Shown piece by piece: positions 1-9,959 of a DNA stretch of 64,000 bases. Source of the stretch: Bryopsis sp. KO-2023 (taxonomy: Eukaryota > Chlorophyta > Ulvophyceae > Bryopsidales > Bryopsidaceae); NCBI GenBank assembly GCA_030272585.1, contig BSYQ01000008.1:3906001-3970000 (forward strand), read 5' to 3'. The position numbers and the translations under genes were made by a program. Below the pieces are notes generated by a model. It had not been told where the DNA came from. It saw only the letters and a program-made list of their open reading frames with translations, and made no database searches. Every line of letters begins with the position of its first letter. Position 1 is the first letter of the stretch.

Positions 1-2
1 CT

Positions 3-1976
3 GTTGCGGATTCCAACGAAAAAGTCGAACGGACTCTAGAATTGTTTCGGGAGTCCTTGCACAAACAAGGTGCTGAGGTGAAGCGTTTGCAGAGCTCAAG
101 AGTAGCAATTCAAAAAGATTTGATTGCCTTGGAGAAAAAGGCATCCAAAACCTGGGATCAGCAGCAAGATGCAGCTGATGTGGTTGCCTTAAGATTATCT
201 GGCCTGGAACGAAGCATGGAGGATGTGAGTGGCGGAAGTCAGAGTGCCCAAAGTGGAAGTGATGCTCGAGCAGTATCACCAGAGCGTGAAGAATCAACTT
301 CCCCTGAGCCTGAGGACTCAGCCTTTGGGATGCCGCTGCCGAAGAAATCAGTAAAGCAGTTGGCTGCATCATGGCCGCCACTAGACCAAAGCTTCGCGGT
401 AGGAATGGTTGGGGCAGGAACCTCAACAATACCGGCTCCTCCAGCAGTACAGGTCGAGGAGGGTGAAATTGTTGCTGCAGAAGCACCACCATGCACTGCA
501 GTGGACAGCGCACCAGACGCTGATTTCACATTCCCTCAATTGATACCCCCAAGTACAAGAGCTCAGCCTGGAGTACGCATCTCAGAACCCGACTCTGCCG
601 ATGGATCACGTAGACCCACACGAACTAACCCAAGAGTTCTCTCCTCAGCAGAAGTGTTATATCAAATTGACCTTGAGCGTGCTAAGGCACAGGTCAGAGA
701 AGAGAAAGGAAAAGAACCCATGCAGATCCCCACACGTACTGGAAGATTGGGACTTGGGTTAAGTGCTTTGGGAGCAAGGGTAGAAAACAATCCCTTTGCT
801 GCACTTGGTTCATATGAGTCTACTGGTGGACCCAGTCGAGTTCCGCGTATGCGTGGAAACTTTGGAGACCCTGGTGATGACGACCCAGATGATGATGGCG
901 GTGATGATTACCGCGACAGACGAAACCGCCCACCTTGCCGCATTCCAGGTGCGCCTGATGGCGGAGGAGGTGGTGGCGGCGGTGGAGATGGTGGAGGCGG
1001 TGGACCTCCCGGTGGACCTCCTGGTGGAGGTGGAGGTGGAGGTGGCGCTGGACCAGCAGGCCCAGGACCTCCTAGGCAAGGACAGTGGTTGCCTAGCACC
1101 GTCAAGTTGCAAATGCCTCGCGCATTTAACGGAAGTGGAGAACCAAAAGCCCGTAAATGGCAAGTGCTCATGACGCGGTACTTGAGAACCTGCGGAGTGC
1201 ATGAAGCACAGTGGCAATCGATTATGGCCACTAACCTTTATGGGGCTGCCTCGGATTGGTTAACGATGCAAGAATTAAAAATTCACCGAGGTGAAAGACC
1301 ACCCTTCCGTGACTGGATGGACTTCATGGATGGCTTAGCTACAGCTTTCGAATTCTCTAGTGATCGAGATGAAGCGTGGCGTGACCTCCACAAACTCAAG
1401 CAGACTGGAACAGTGAAACAGTTTGTAAAAGAGTTTCAGCGTTTGGTCTTGAGGATTCCAGACCTCGAAGAGGATCACCAGTATTTACTCTTCGTTGATG
1501 GACTCAAGAGTGAAGTTCAGAAGCTGGTCGCTGCAACGGTACCTCGAGATGTCGAGGCTGCCATCATATCCGCCGAACGATTGGAAGCCCTTGGAGTTGG
1601 AACACAAGGCCAAGGAGGGCAGACCAATCAGAAAAAGAAAGGAGTCTGGCGTGGTGGAAGAAAGAAGAAAGGCCAGAATCAGGGTCAGCAGCAGCAGAAC
1701 CCTACACCACCAGCCCAAGCACCACCACAAGCTGCCGCAGGAGTACAACAGCAGCAGCAACAGCAACAAGGTAGAGGAGGAGGACGTGGTGGTGGTGGAC
1801 GTGGACGCGGTGGTGGTAACCGTGGAAGAGGACAAGCCAATCAGGGAAGACAGAACCCCCAAGGGGAAGGGGGCTATCATTGTTATCTTTGTGGAAAGAA
1901 GGGTCACCCTGTGAGGCAATGTCCTAGATTGGAGGAGGTGAAAAACCTCCCCGATGTAAAAAAAATGTTAAACTGA
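3..1976 (+). CDS. gag: Gag polyprotein of the chromovirus (N-terminus off window)
   Basis: The reading frame is open to the window edge, so the N-terminus is missing. The visible part starts with a coiled-coil-like charged segment. An acidic Pro/Ser-rich linker and a Gly/Pro tract (about 950-1080) follow. Then comes a retrotransposon gag domain with a Trp-rich helical core (about 1150-1600) and a basic Gln/Gly/Arg tail. The tail ends in one CCHC zinc knuckle (C-x2-C-x4-H-x4-C, motif CYLCGKKGHPVRQC). Gag packages element RNA in virus-like particles. The 3' end overlaps the pol frame at an A-rich heptamer. Confidence 0.9.
   Translation, partial: VADSNEKVERTLELFRESLHKQGAEVKRLQSSRVAIQKDLIALEKKASKTWDQQQDAADVVALRLSGLERSMEDVSGGSQSAQSGSDARAVSPEREESTSPEPEDSAFGMPLPKKSVKQLAASWPPLDQSFAVGMVGAGTSTIPAPPAVQVEEGEIVAAEAPPCTAVDSAPDADFTFPQLIPPSTRAQPGVRISEPDSADGSRRPTRTNPRVLSSAEVLYQIDLERAKAQVREEKGKEPMQIPTRTGRLGLGLSALGARVENNPFAALGSYESTGGPSRVPRMRGNFGDPGDDDPDDDGGDDYRDRRNRPPCRIPGAPDGGGGGGGGGDGGGGGPPGGPPGGGGGGGGAGPAGPGPPRQGQWLPSTVKLQMPRAFNGSGEPKARKWQVLMTRYLRTCGVHEAQWQSIMATNLYGAASDWLTMQELKIHRGERPPFRDWMDFMDGLATAFEFSSDRDEAWRDLHKLKQTGTVKQFVKEFQRLVLRIPDLEEDHQYLLFVDGLKSEVQKLVAATVPRDVEAAIISAERLEALGVGTQGQGGQTNQKKKGVWRGGRKKKGQNQGQQQQNPTPPAQAPPQAAAGVQQQQQQQQGRGGGRGGGGRGRGGGNRGRGQANQGRQNPQGEGGYHCYLCGKKGHPVRQCPRLEEVKNLPDVKKMLN
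1958..1964 (+). promoter_or_regulatory. Candidate -1 frameshift site between gag and pol
   Basis: The heptamer A AAA AAA is read as GTA AAA AAA ATG in the gag frame, just before the gag stop. The pol frame is the -1 frame, and it is open from upstream of this point through to the pol ORF. A AAA AAA is a standard slippery heptamer for -1 frameshifting, a mechanism known in Ty3/gypsy elements. I did not fold the downstream RNA for a stimulatory structure. Confidence 0.5.
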
Positions 1977-2230
1977 CCGCCAGGCAGGAAACTGCTTCGT
2001 CTGAGCCTGGCCGACGCAAACGTCGTAAGCGAAACAGAGTTCGTAGGCGGCGTAGGAAGCATAGATCAAAAGTAGGTGCCTCGAAAAAGGTTTGTACTCA
2101 CAGCGGAAAACCTGAGGAGCGGACTAGTACACCGCGTGAAGAGAGAACAGAGACACTCTCCACATCTACCCAATCGGCACATGACAACTGCGATTGGAAA
2201 AATGAACAGAAGGAAAGCACACCGGATGAG

Positions 2231-5200
2231 ATGGACGCGCCTCATGCGTCATCTGCATCTCTTCCCTCTGTTAGTGAATCTGTGGGCTCATTGGAGTCGC
2301 AGAGTAGTCTACAGGAGTCCCTGCCTGCAGACGTAGACGATAGTGGGTCAGAAACAACCCAGCGGTCTACCACAGAGCGAGTTAATGTGTCAGAAGTTCG
2401 ATCAACTTCGTCAACCAAGGGTGACACATGCCCTCTGTTAAAAATTCAAGAAGTGCCTGTGAGAGGGTACGAAGTAAAAGCACGGATCAAGACCACGGAC
2501 CTTTATGCATTCATTGATTGTGGAAGTACCGCAAACTATATCAATGATAAGGTAGCGCGTGATCTCGGGTTGTCGATTACACCAAGCTCAAAGAGAGCAA
2601 TGTTGGCAAACGGAGATATTAAAGAACTGGCTGGCAGCTGTAACAACCTCCGAGTAAAGATAGGAGGGCTGAAGTGCAAAATGAAAGCGGATCTGTTCCC
2701 AGACCTTGGTTATGACCTAATATTGGGCATGCCTTGGTTGCAGAAAGAAAACCCCCGCATAGACTTTCAGCAGAATGAGATTTCAGTTTGCAAAAACAGC
2801 CAAGTGTTTCATCTTCCGTTGCGTCATCCAACCCAAGAGAGTATTGAACCTGAACGAAAAGTACAGTCGATACTGCAAGAAGTGCCAGTGACTGAGTGTT
2901 CAGCTAAACGAATGATGCGTCATCTCAAAACAGAGACAGCATTCATGGTTGTAGTGCAAGAGTCTGAAGAGAAAGCTTTAGGCCAACATGAATTGCCTGA
3001 CGCAATAGAGCGAACACAGCCATTCAACACTGAGGATGAGATTGGCAAACTTATTCGTTCAGACACCCCTGCCGAAATTAAAAAGGTGGTAGAAACACAC
3101 CGTGGTGTGTTCCCTCGTGATTTACCCCCAGGGATCCCTCCGAAGAGAAAAGGTCATGAGTTTAAGATAGACCTGGAGGATCCAACACCTATCCATCGTC
3201 CAATATACAAGCTTTCACCAGCAGAGCTGGATGAAGTGAAAGCACAAGTGGACTACCTTCTGGAACAGAAGAAAATCAAACCATCCGAGTCCCCTTGGGG
3301 CGCGCCAATCCTGTTTGTACCGAAAAAGGATGGAGGCTTAAGGATGTGTGTGGATTACAGGTGGATCAATAAGGTGACGGTGAAGAACCGATATCCTTTA
3401 CCCCTGCCAGAAGAATTGATGGATAGAGTGTTCAAAGCCAAAGTGTTCTCAAAGTTAGATCTGCGATCAGGCTATTGGCAATTTCCAGTAAGGCCATCTG
3501 ATACAGATAAAACAGCGTTCCGCACGAGATATGGTCACTTTGAGTTTTTGGTAGCGCCTTTTGGGCTAACCAATTGCCCAGCGCAATTCCAAACTTTAGT
3601 GCAAGACCTACTCACAGAGTTTTTAGATGATTTTGTTGTTGTCTTTATCGATGACATACTCATCTTCTCTGAAAACATGGAACAGCATGCCGAACACTTA
3701 GAGAAAGTCCTGTCGCGACTAGCAGAATATCAGCTTTTTGCTAAGGCAAGTAAAAGTGAGCTGGCTGTCGCAACAGTAGACTATCTTGGCTACCGCATTA
3801 GCGGAAGTGGGTTAGAACCACAGGAACAAAAAGTGAAGGCAGTGAAGGAGTGGAAGGAACTACAGAGTGTTAGCGATGTACGTAGTTTCCTTGGAATGGT
3901 TTCATATTACAGGAAATTCATTCCCCAGTTTGCACATGTTGCTGGACCACTCCATGACTTAGTGAAAAAAGACCATCCCTGGAGATGGGGACAGGTTGAG
4001 CGTGGCGCATTCAATGAACTGAAAAAGCGTTTAAGTCAAGCTCCCGTCCTTATTTTTCCAGATGCGTCACTGCCTTACACTATGATCACTGATGCGTCGA
4101 ATGAGGCCATCGGTGCCGTGTTAACACAGGATCACGGAGAGGGGCTACAGCCAATAGCTTACCTCTCACGTAGATTCAAGCCTGCCGAGCTTAACTATGC
4201 ACCATACGACAAAGAGTTGTGTGCAATATGTTATGCGATGGTGCAGTGGAGACATTATCTAGAAGGTTGTGCGGGTGGAGTAACAGTGTTCACTGACCAC
4301 CAACCTCTGACGCATATTCTGTCGCAGAGGAACCTTTCTAGAACCCAAGCAAGATGGCTTGAGGCGAGGTACCTGACTTCGATCAACCCCAAGATCTCCT
4401 ATATCAAAGGCAAGGCTAATGTGTTAGCAGATGCTCTCTCCCGCAGTGTTCCTAAGCCCGTGGAAACTGCGATGAACATTTCCACTTGGCAAGTGCATCA
4501 AGCAAGCCAAGACGAGTGGAAACAAGCCCTCCAAGCTGATAACTCCTTGGTGAAGATATTGCGGAAGCTTGAGAGTGGCGAGGAAGTTGAGGGATATTTC
4601 CTCAGAGAGGGAATACTCTGGACGGTCCCAAAGAGAGGATTAGTCGAGAAAGTGGTGGTTCCTAAAGGCCAGCGCAATAAGATTATGAAGGAGTGCCATG
4701 AGACACCTTCAGCCGGCCATACAGGACCAGCGCGAACAGGAGAAATCCTAGCGCGGCGATATTGGTGGAAGGGGTGGATGAATGAGTTGAAGGCATTTGT
4801 GCGCGAATGCCCTGTGTGCCAACAAATAAAGGCTGACACCCAGAAGCCTATGGGCTTACTTCAACCCCTGCCAATACCTGAGCGGAAGTGGGAGCAGATT
4901 ACCACTGACTTGGTGACAGATCTACCAGCATCCAATGGGTTTAGTGCTGTAGCTGTCTTTGTCGATAGACTTACCAAGTTTGTGCATTTCGCCCCATGTA
5001 CTAAAGAGATTACCGCTGCAGGATACGCCCAACTTTTTATCGAACATGTTTACCGCAACCATGGCCTACCTAAAGTGATTGTGTCTGATAGAGACCCTCG
5101 CTTTACCAGCAAGTTCTGGCAGACGCTTTTTAAAGCTCTGGGTACAGAGATTCGTATGAGTACAGCTTACCACCCTCAAACGGATGGGCAGAGTGAGGTT

Positions 5201-5971
5201 ACCATACGTACTCTGGAAAATTTCTTAAGGCCATATGCTGAGAGGTATCCCCATAAGTGGGTTGAGTATTTACCTACAGCAGAGTTTGCAGCAAACAATG
5301 CAGTGAATGCGAGTACAGGGTTCGCACCTGCATACTTGATGTATGGGTACCATCCAGAAACACCAAACATTGGTGGGACGGCAACGCAATTTCAAGTGGA
5401 AGCAGTTAAGACAATGGTAGCACGGATGGCACAGGACTTAGATACCGCAAAAGCATATTACTCTAGAGCACAACACAGAATGTGTGTGAGTGCAAACAAG
5501 AAGAGGAAAGATATTGCTTTTGAGAAAGGGGATAAAGTCCTGATAAAAAGCCGTTTTATTCCGTTGGCTGCTTTGAACAAAGTGAGTCCCAAACTGCGCC
5601 GTCGATTTGTGGGTCCCTTTGAAATTGTGGAGAAAATATCAAAGGTGGCTTACAGAGTTCAACTTCCGGAAACATGGCTCATTCACCCAGTGTTTCATGT
5701 TTCTAAGTTCAAGCGTTATCACGCCTCGAGTGATAACAGCAGGCAGATACAACCTCCAGAAGGAGAGTTGATTGGTAGCGAAGTAGAGTATGAGGTCGAA
5801 AATATCCTAAGGGCTAGAGGTAAACGCAATCGTGAATACCTAGTGCTGTGGAAAGGATACGATCTACTTGACGCTACTTGGGAACCTGAAGCTAATCTGG
5901 TTAACGCACCAGATATACTTCGCGCATTTAAAGAGAAAGAAAGAAAAGAGTTGCAGAAAGGAAGAGAATAG
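2231..5971 (+). CDS. pol: Pol polyprotein: protease, RT, RNase H, integrase, chromodomain
   Basis: The segment from the first ATG is 1246 aa; the frame is open further upstream into the end of gag. Domains in order: an aspartic protease with FIDCGST near residue 94; reverse transcriptase with the FIDDIL active site near residue 472; RNase H with TDASNEAIGAVL near 619; an integrase HHCC zinc domain (GHTG...CPVCQQ) near 825-865; and an integrase DDE core (TDLVTD, VSDRDPRF, HPQTDGQSE) near 893-990. A chromodomain (YLVLWKGY...TWEPEANL) lies near 1190-1225. The chromodomain probably directs integration to marked chromatin. The polyprotein looks complete. Confidence 0.95.
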   Translation: MDAPHASSASLPSVSESVGSLESQSSLQESLPADVDDSGSETTQRSTTERVNVSEVRSTSSTKGDTCPLLKIQEVPVRGYEVKARIKTTDLYAFIDCGSTANYINDKVARDLGLSITPSSKRAMLANGDIKELAGSCNNLRVKIGGLKCKMKADLFPDLGYDLILGMPWLQKENPRIDFQQNEISVCKNSQVFHLPLRHPTQESIEPERKVQSILQEVPVTECSAKRMMRHLKTETAFMVVVQESEEKALGQHELPDAIERTQPFNTEDEIGKLIRSDTPAEIKKVVETHRGVFPRDLPPGIPPKRKGHEFKIDLEDPTPIHRPIYKLSPAELDEVKAQVDYLLEQKKIKPSESPWGAPILFVPKKDGGLRMCVDYRWINKVTVKNRYPLPLPEELMDRVFKAKVFSKLDLRSGYWQFPVRPSDTDKTAFRTRYGHFEFLVAPFGLTNCPAQFQTLVQDLLTEFLDDFVVVFIDDILIFSENMEQHAEHLEKVLSRLAEYQLFAKASKSELAVATVDYLGYRISGSGLEPQEQKVKAVKEWKELQSVSDVRSFLGMVSYYRKFIPQFAHVAGPLHDLVKKDHPWRWGQVERGAFNELKKRLSQAPVLIFPDASLPYTMITDASNEAIGAVLTQDHGEGLQPIAYLSRRFKPAELNYAPYDKELCAICYAMVQWRHYLEGCAGGVTVFTDHQPLTHILSQRNLSRTQARWLEARYLTSINPKISYIKGKANVLADALSRSVPKPVETAMNISTWQVHQASQDEWKQALQADNSLVKILRKLESGEEVEGYFLREGILWTVPKRGLVEKVVVPKGQRNKIMKECHETPSAGHTGPARTGEILARRYWWKGWMNELKAFVRECPVCQQIKADTQKPMGLLQPLPIPERKWEQITTDLVTDLPASNGFSAVAVFVDRLTKFVHFAPCTKEITAAGYAQLFIEHVYRNHGLPKVIVSDRDPRFTSKFWQTLFKALGTEIRMSTAYHPQTDGQSEVTIRTLENFLRPYAERYPHKWVEYLPTAEFAANNAVNASTGFAPAYLMYGYHPETPNIGGTATQFQVEAVKTMVARMAQDLDTAKAYYSRAQHRMCVSANKKRKDIAFEKGDKVLIKSRFIPLAALNKVSPKLRRRFVGPFEIVEKISKVAYRVQLPETWLIHPVFHVSKFKRYHASSDNSRQIQPPEGELIGSEVEYEVENILRARGKRNREYLVLWKGYDLLDATWEPEANLVNAPDILRAFKEKERKELQKGRE

Positions 5972-6421
5972 GGAAACAGAGTGTTTGATGGCTAAGGTGG
6001 AACTCCTTATAGCAAGGGGACGCGAAAAAGGATACCTTAGAAAAACTCTGTCGACTTTCAAACCAACTCTTTAACTTTAATGCGTTAGGTGCCTAAGTTA
6101 TTTGGCTGGCGCAGTAAGTGTAGCTTCAGTAGTACTTTAGAAACCGGGCAAACGATGTCACATTCGAGATAGTGTGGTTGTTCCGAGAAAACCCCTATCA
6201 AGTGACGTGTTGAGATGGTCTTGACGAGACTCCAACCGAGCGAAACGTTGGTGTCTCACCCCAATAACCCAACGAGGAAAGTGTACGAGTCACCCAGCCT
6301 TATAAGCGCAGCCCTCGAACCATTTTGCCCTAGTGTTTGTGTAAACGGAGCGAGCTCCTGAGTGAAAAAGAGTCTAAAGACGCACAAACCGTTGTTTATA
6401 TCTTTCTTTCCGACAAACATA
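5972..6421 (+). other. Spacer between pol and ORF3 with TATA-like box
   Basis: No gene is visible. A TTATAAG sequence near 6299-6306 lies about 120 bp upstream of the ORF3 ATG, which would suit a separate promoter for ORF3. This is inference from one motif. Confidence 0.35.
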
Positions 6422-8236
6422 ATGGCTGCCGACACACCCGCCGCAATTATTGCGAGGTTGGAAGCGGAGGTAGCTCAAAAAGAAGAGGAGCTGCAGCACT
6501 TTGTTACGACCGCAGAGGAGGTGCTGCAGAACAATGAGGCCTTAACCCGGCAGCTCGCAGAGTTGAGTGACCGGACGAAAGCAGCTGAGGCTGCGAAGGA
6601 GGCAGCGGAGAAAGCCAAGGAAAAGGCGGAGGCGGAAAAGAAAGAAGCGGAGGACAAGACCAAGGTCTTGGAAGAAAAATTGGAAGCCATGAAGCTGAAA
6701 AAGCAAAGGTTCCAATCTCACATGATGGCTAACCATCGTGAGAATGACCTCCGTAAACAAGCTCTCGGGGGAATAGTGGATCGATTTACCGCGGTAGAGG
6801 AAACGCTGCAGCAAGCTGTAGCAACCGCGTGGAGTGCAGCAGCCAACAACCTTAAGAAGGAATTGGCAGAACAAGAGCTGCAGATCGATTTGTTGGGAGA
6901 GTCCCTCAGAGACGGCTCTGAAAAACTTCAAGTGCAGAGCGAAACAACGGACAAGATGCTGCGTTTGAACCCGGCGGTACCAGCACCACGGGTACGCGAA
7001 GAACTGGATCGCCAAGTCCAAGTTCTGTTGTCAAACGCAACACTTGATCTGGAACCGTCCAAGGACGATGATGCGGGAGGCTCAAGCAAGGGCAAGGGGA
7101 AAGGGAAAAACAAACGCCCAAGCTCGCCGTGTAGGGATGAAGATCCACACGGAAAGAGAAGGCGAGAGGACGGTGACGATGAAGGTGGTGAGCCACCGAG
7201 GGATCGTATGCCTGGAGATGCAGCAAGAGCCAACTTGTTACTCAAGTTAAAGGCTGCCGCATTAAAGACTCCAGAACCCTCACAACCAGCACCAACAGTT
7301 CAGACTCCCGGAGATGAGGCTACCGCAATAGCACCGGGGGAGGACTTATTCGACATGAGAGAGGAGGAGCTTTTGGACTTGAATTTTAACGAAGAAATTG
7401 ACTTCGGCAGTCCACCTCCTAGGCTCGAAGGTCCTAGTTCTGAACTGGAGGACGGGGAAATAAGGAATGATGAAGGGCCAAGCCAGGTGACAGAGGTTCA
7501 GCGTGCGGTCCATCCACCGTTGGAGTTAGCTCCAACAGAAGCAGCACTTCGGGCTTTCCGAGAAAAGGTTAAGCTCAGAAGACTAAGGGCGGCTGCTCAG
7601 GACAAAGTGGATGCTGCACCCAGCGAAGTGAACCTGTCACGGGAGGATATCGAGGAGGCTTGCAACCCCATCACTGCGTCAGAGAAATGGCCGAAGGTCC
7701 AATATACTAACCCCAGGGACCGAGCCTTGCAAAATTACCGCGGCAACCGGCACTTTCACGAGTTGCCCATGTGCATTTGGTGCGGGAGAAGCCCAATGCA
7801 GGCAAGTGCTCAGCGGCTGACGCAGAAAAAGTATTCCGTCCTTCCTTGTGGGTATCACCTCGTGTGTGATGCTCATTGGTTGGCATACTCGATGCTGGGG
7901 CGCATCGTCACGGCGGTCCAAAAAGTCGCGGAAGTGGACAACAAGTCCATCGCCACCGTCTCCCCATTCTCACTACCTGCCCATATGTTGAAGCTGACAC
8001 GCTCGACGTTTGAAGAAATCCCTCCGTTCCCGGCTGAGCACGAGAAGTTGCCACACTGCAATATGTGTGTGAAGCGGCAGCTCAAGGTGTCCGGCATCAC
8101 AAGGGATCTGCCATTCCTAAAGTCCAAGAGGGTGGCTGCCGCATTTGATCCCTGTGTCCGGTATCGTGCAGTGCAGCAAGCGCATGCGCAAGAGCAGCGT
8201 GCTATCCAGCAAGCGCAAGCGCAGGAACAGCGTTAA
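6422..8236 (+). CDS. Extra ORF of the chromovirus: coiled coil plus RING-like finger
   Basis: The ATG at 6422 gives 604 aa; the frame extends 20 codons upstream only through a GTG. Residues about 8-215 are heptad-rich, with many Glu, Lys and Ala, and should form a long coiled coil. An acidic/basic low-complexity middle carries an RKRR-type basic patch. The C-terminal part holds paired metal ligands: C451-x2-C454, C476-x2-H479-x2-C482-x2-H485 and C546-x2-C549. That order matches a RING or RING-variant cross-brace, with a long last loop of 60 residues. It sits where env lies in some relatives, but shows no signal peptide or membrane segment. I do not recognise the protein. Ubiquitin ligase or assembly roles are guesses. 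Confidence 0.7.
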   Translation: MAADTPAAIIARLEAEVAQKEEELQHFVTTAEEVLQNNEALTRQLAELSDRTKAAEAAKEAAEKAKEKAEAEKKEAEDKTKVLEEKLEAMKLKKQRFQSHMMANHRENDLRKQALGGIVDRFTAVEETLQQAVATAWSAAANNLKKELAEQELQIDLLGESLRDGSEKLQVQSETTDKMLRLNPAVPAPRVREELDRQVQVLLSNATLDLEPSKDDDAGGSSKGKGKGKNKRPSSPCRDEDPHGKRRREDGDDEGGEPPRDRMPGDAARANLLLKLKAAALKTPEPSQPAPTVQTPGDEATAIAPGEDLFDMREEELLDLNFNEEIDFGSPPPRLEGPSSELEDGEIRNDEGPSQVTEVQRAVHPPLELAPTEAALRAFREKVKLRRLRAAAQDKVDAAPSEVNLSREDIEEACNPITASEKWPKVQYTNPRDRALQNYRGNRHFHELPMCIWCGRSPMQASAQRLTQKKYSVLPCGYHLVCDAHWLAYSMLGRIVTAVQKVAEVDNKSIATVSPFSLPAHMLKLTRSTFEEIPPFPAEHEKLPHCNMCVKRQLKVSGITRDLPFLKSKRVAAAFDPCVRYRAVQQAHAQEQRAIQQAQAQEQR

Positions 8237-8424
8237 GGAGGAAGGAGTTATCGTCGACCAAGTGTGTGCGTGCAGCAGCTGTCAGAGACGTCAGAGCAAG
8301 AGACAGGTCCAAGACAGTTGGGTGTGGGTATGGGAGTGGGTGAGTTTTGTGTTTGTGTTTTTGTGTTTTTGTTTTTCTTTGTGTTTTGGTGTGCGTGGGC
8401 GCCCACTTTTTGCGGGGGGGGCGT

Positions 8425-9100
8425 ATGTTAGTCTTTTAGCGCTATACGGGTAGTTTGGGATAGAGCCGAGGGTGGCTGACGCATGTGGGTTCACGAGTAA
8501 GACAGATTAGACCCAGAGTTTGGGGCATGCGTCAGCGTACTACACTTAGGGGTACTTAAGAGGCCCACTCGTTGTTTTGACATCTTCTTTACTTTGTAAG
8601 AACTCGGGATTCGTGGGATTGGTGTGTTCCCGCTTGTGTGTGTGTTTGTGTGTGTGTGTGTTAAGTGTTTGCCTGACGCAATCACTTCCCAACCCAAGTG
8701 CTCTAGTAGCGTTCACAACCGCGCTAGCTAGAGAGTTGTCTAAACCAACAAACCCCACAAGTATACTTGCGTTAGCCAGCAAGTTATCACGAATCCAACC
8801 AACACAGCCGACCACTATTGCGTCACCCACAAGCTTCACTATCACCCGTCAACGGTCACAACCGTAACTGTCCCTGACTCTCTCACTCGTGACCCCGGAC
8901 TACACCGTCCGGATACAGTCACACATACAGTCACCGTACCATCACACTATCACATCAAGTCACGTCACTGGTCGGACGGCTACATAACCGACCCAACCTC
9001 CGTAACCACCGTCGCCCACTGGTTCGCTAGTGCGACCGTTACTATTCTCTGGACTGAGAGGTCCCGGGATCAAGTCCCACCTCTCGCACTTTAGAACTGT
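8425..9100 (+). repeat. Probable 3' LTR of the chromovirus (end uncertain)
   Basis: A short G-run just after ORF3 (about 8414-8422) could serve as polypurine tract, and a TGTTAG terminus follows at 8425. Downstream lie a possible TATA-like ACTTAAG near 8552 and a TG-rich stretch (8636-8661). No second LTR copy is in the window, so neither border is proven and the right limit is only a guess. Confidence 0.35.
9029..9090 (+). other. Nested hairpin, tRNA-like in outline
   Basis: A perfect 7-bp stem (AGTGCGA with TCGCACT) encloses GAGAGGT/ACCTCTC (9056-9062 with 9079-9085), which itself encloses GGG/CCC. The sequence GGATCAAGTCC is one base off a tRNA B box. Arm spacing does not give a canonical tRNA. 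Confidence 0.3.
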
Positions 9101-9842
9101 CACAGTATCCCATTTCAAAAGTGTACTTCAGAAAACCTTGGATGATGCTATCTTTGGCCAGAAGTACCTCGTCCGGTCGGGATTCCCGTTTAAGGTAAGT
9201 CGCGAAGCTTTCCTTAAGTCCGTCACGATAAGAGAGTCCTCCTATAGATAGATGTCCGAAGTAAGAAGTAAACGAGGTATTCACCGAGTTCTGTCTCCCC
9301 TTAACCAGAATTCTGTGGGATATTTATACTCGCGGCCGGTTCTAGCGCTAGCGCATGTGTGCTGGCCGCGAGTTCGGCGTCACGACAGGGGTCGACTAGC
9401 GACCCGACTGCCAGTCGTGCGTATCGCCTAAGAGATCGTTTTTCGTAGGGAGTTGTATCCGTTTCGCTGGAATCCATAGTGTTTTCGCTGGCTCCTTGTG
9501 TTCCCAGCCGCACGTTTCGTAGAAGTCATACCTCGGATGTCATAAAACGACAGTGCCGGCAGTAAGACTCCTAGTACTCTGCGCTAGCCATGGGTTGGCG
9601 TGCCAGCTATTCGATATCTTCCAGCGTATCAATATACAACTTTTCCTACGTCATCGACCTCGTCAGGAATTGAACCCGACGTACGAACCACCAGGTCTCA
9701 CATAGAGCAGCGTAAAATACGACTGTTTATCAGTGTGAGTTGGCAATTCCATTCTTCCGAATTATCATCGGAATAATCATTACATCTGGTGGCAGTACAT
9801 CTGCCATGTTCTTTCTAGCTCCGTCACACGCCGGCAAAGAAC
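9091..9842. other. Gene-free stretch with short palindromes
   Basis: No convincing coding sequence. It contains a 10-bp inverted repeat, 9328-9337 with 9364-9373, whose loop holds the palindrome CTAGCGCTAG. On the minus strand an exact B-box match (GGTTCAATTCC, 9666-9676) lies in a T-arm-like hairpin, but no full tRNA can be drawn around it. Confidence 0.5.
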
Positions 9843-9929
9843 GACATCGTCGAATCGACATTGTAAGATCAAGGTCAATGTTTAAACGAAAGATTAAAAT
9901 TGTTCTTACAATGTCGATTCGACGATGTC
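9843..9929. repeat. Perfect 26-bp inverted repeat (hairpin)
   Basis: Bases 9843-9868 are the exact reverse complement of 9904-9929, with a 35-nt AT-rich loop. It could be a small foldback element, a cruciform or a small-RNA hairpin. Nothing nearby decides between these. Confidence 0.85.
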
Positions 9930-9959
9930 ACTCCGTTTACCTAATTCTGGAGACACTAA

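Larger units (their letters stand above)
1..8424 (+). mobile_element. Ty3/gypsy chromovirus, 5' part outside the window
   Basis: The internal region of an LTR retrotransposon enters from the left edge already inside gag. Gene order is gag, then pol (protease, reverse transcriptase, RNase H, integrase, chromodomain), then an extra ORF. Domain order and the C-terminal chromodomain place it in the Ty3/gypsy chromovirus clade. The three ORFs look whole, so the copy appears young. The 5' LTR and primer-binding site lie outside the window, so the 3' LTR limits cannot be fixed by comparison. The end given here is the base before the proposed LTR start. Confidence 0.9.

Noticed and set aside
9645-9745. 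Minus-strand tRNA gene suggested by a perfect B box
   Set aside because: No acceptor stem or anticodon arm at the right distance; only the T-arm half can be drawn.
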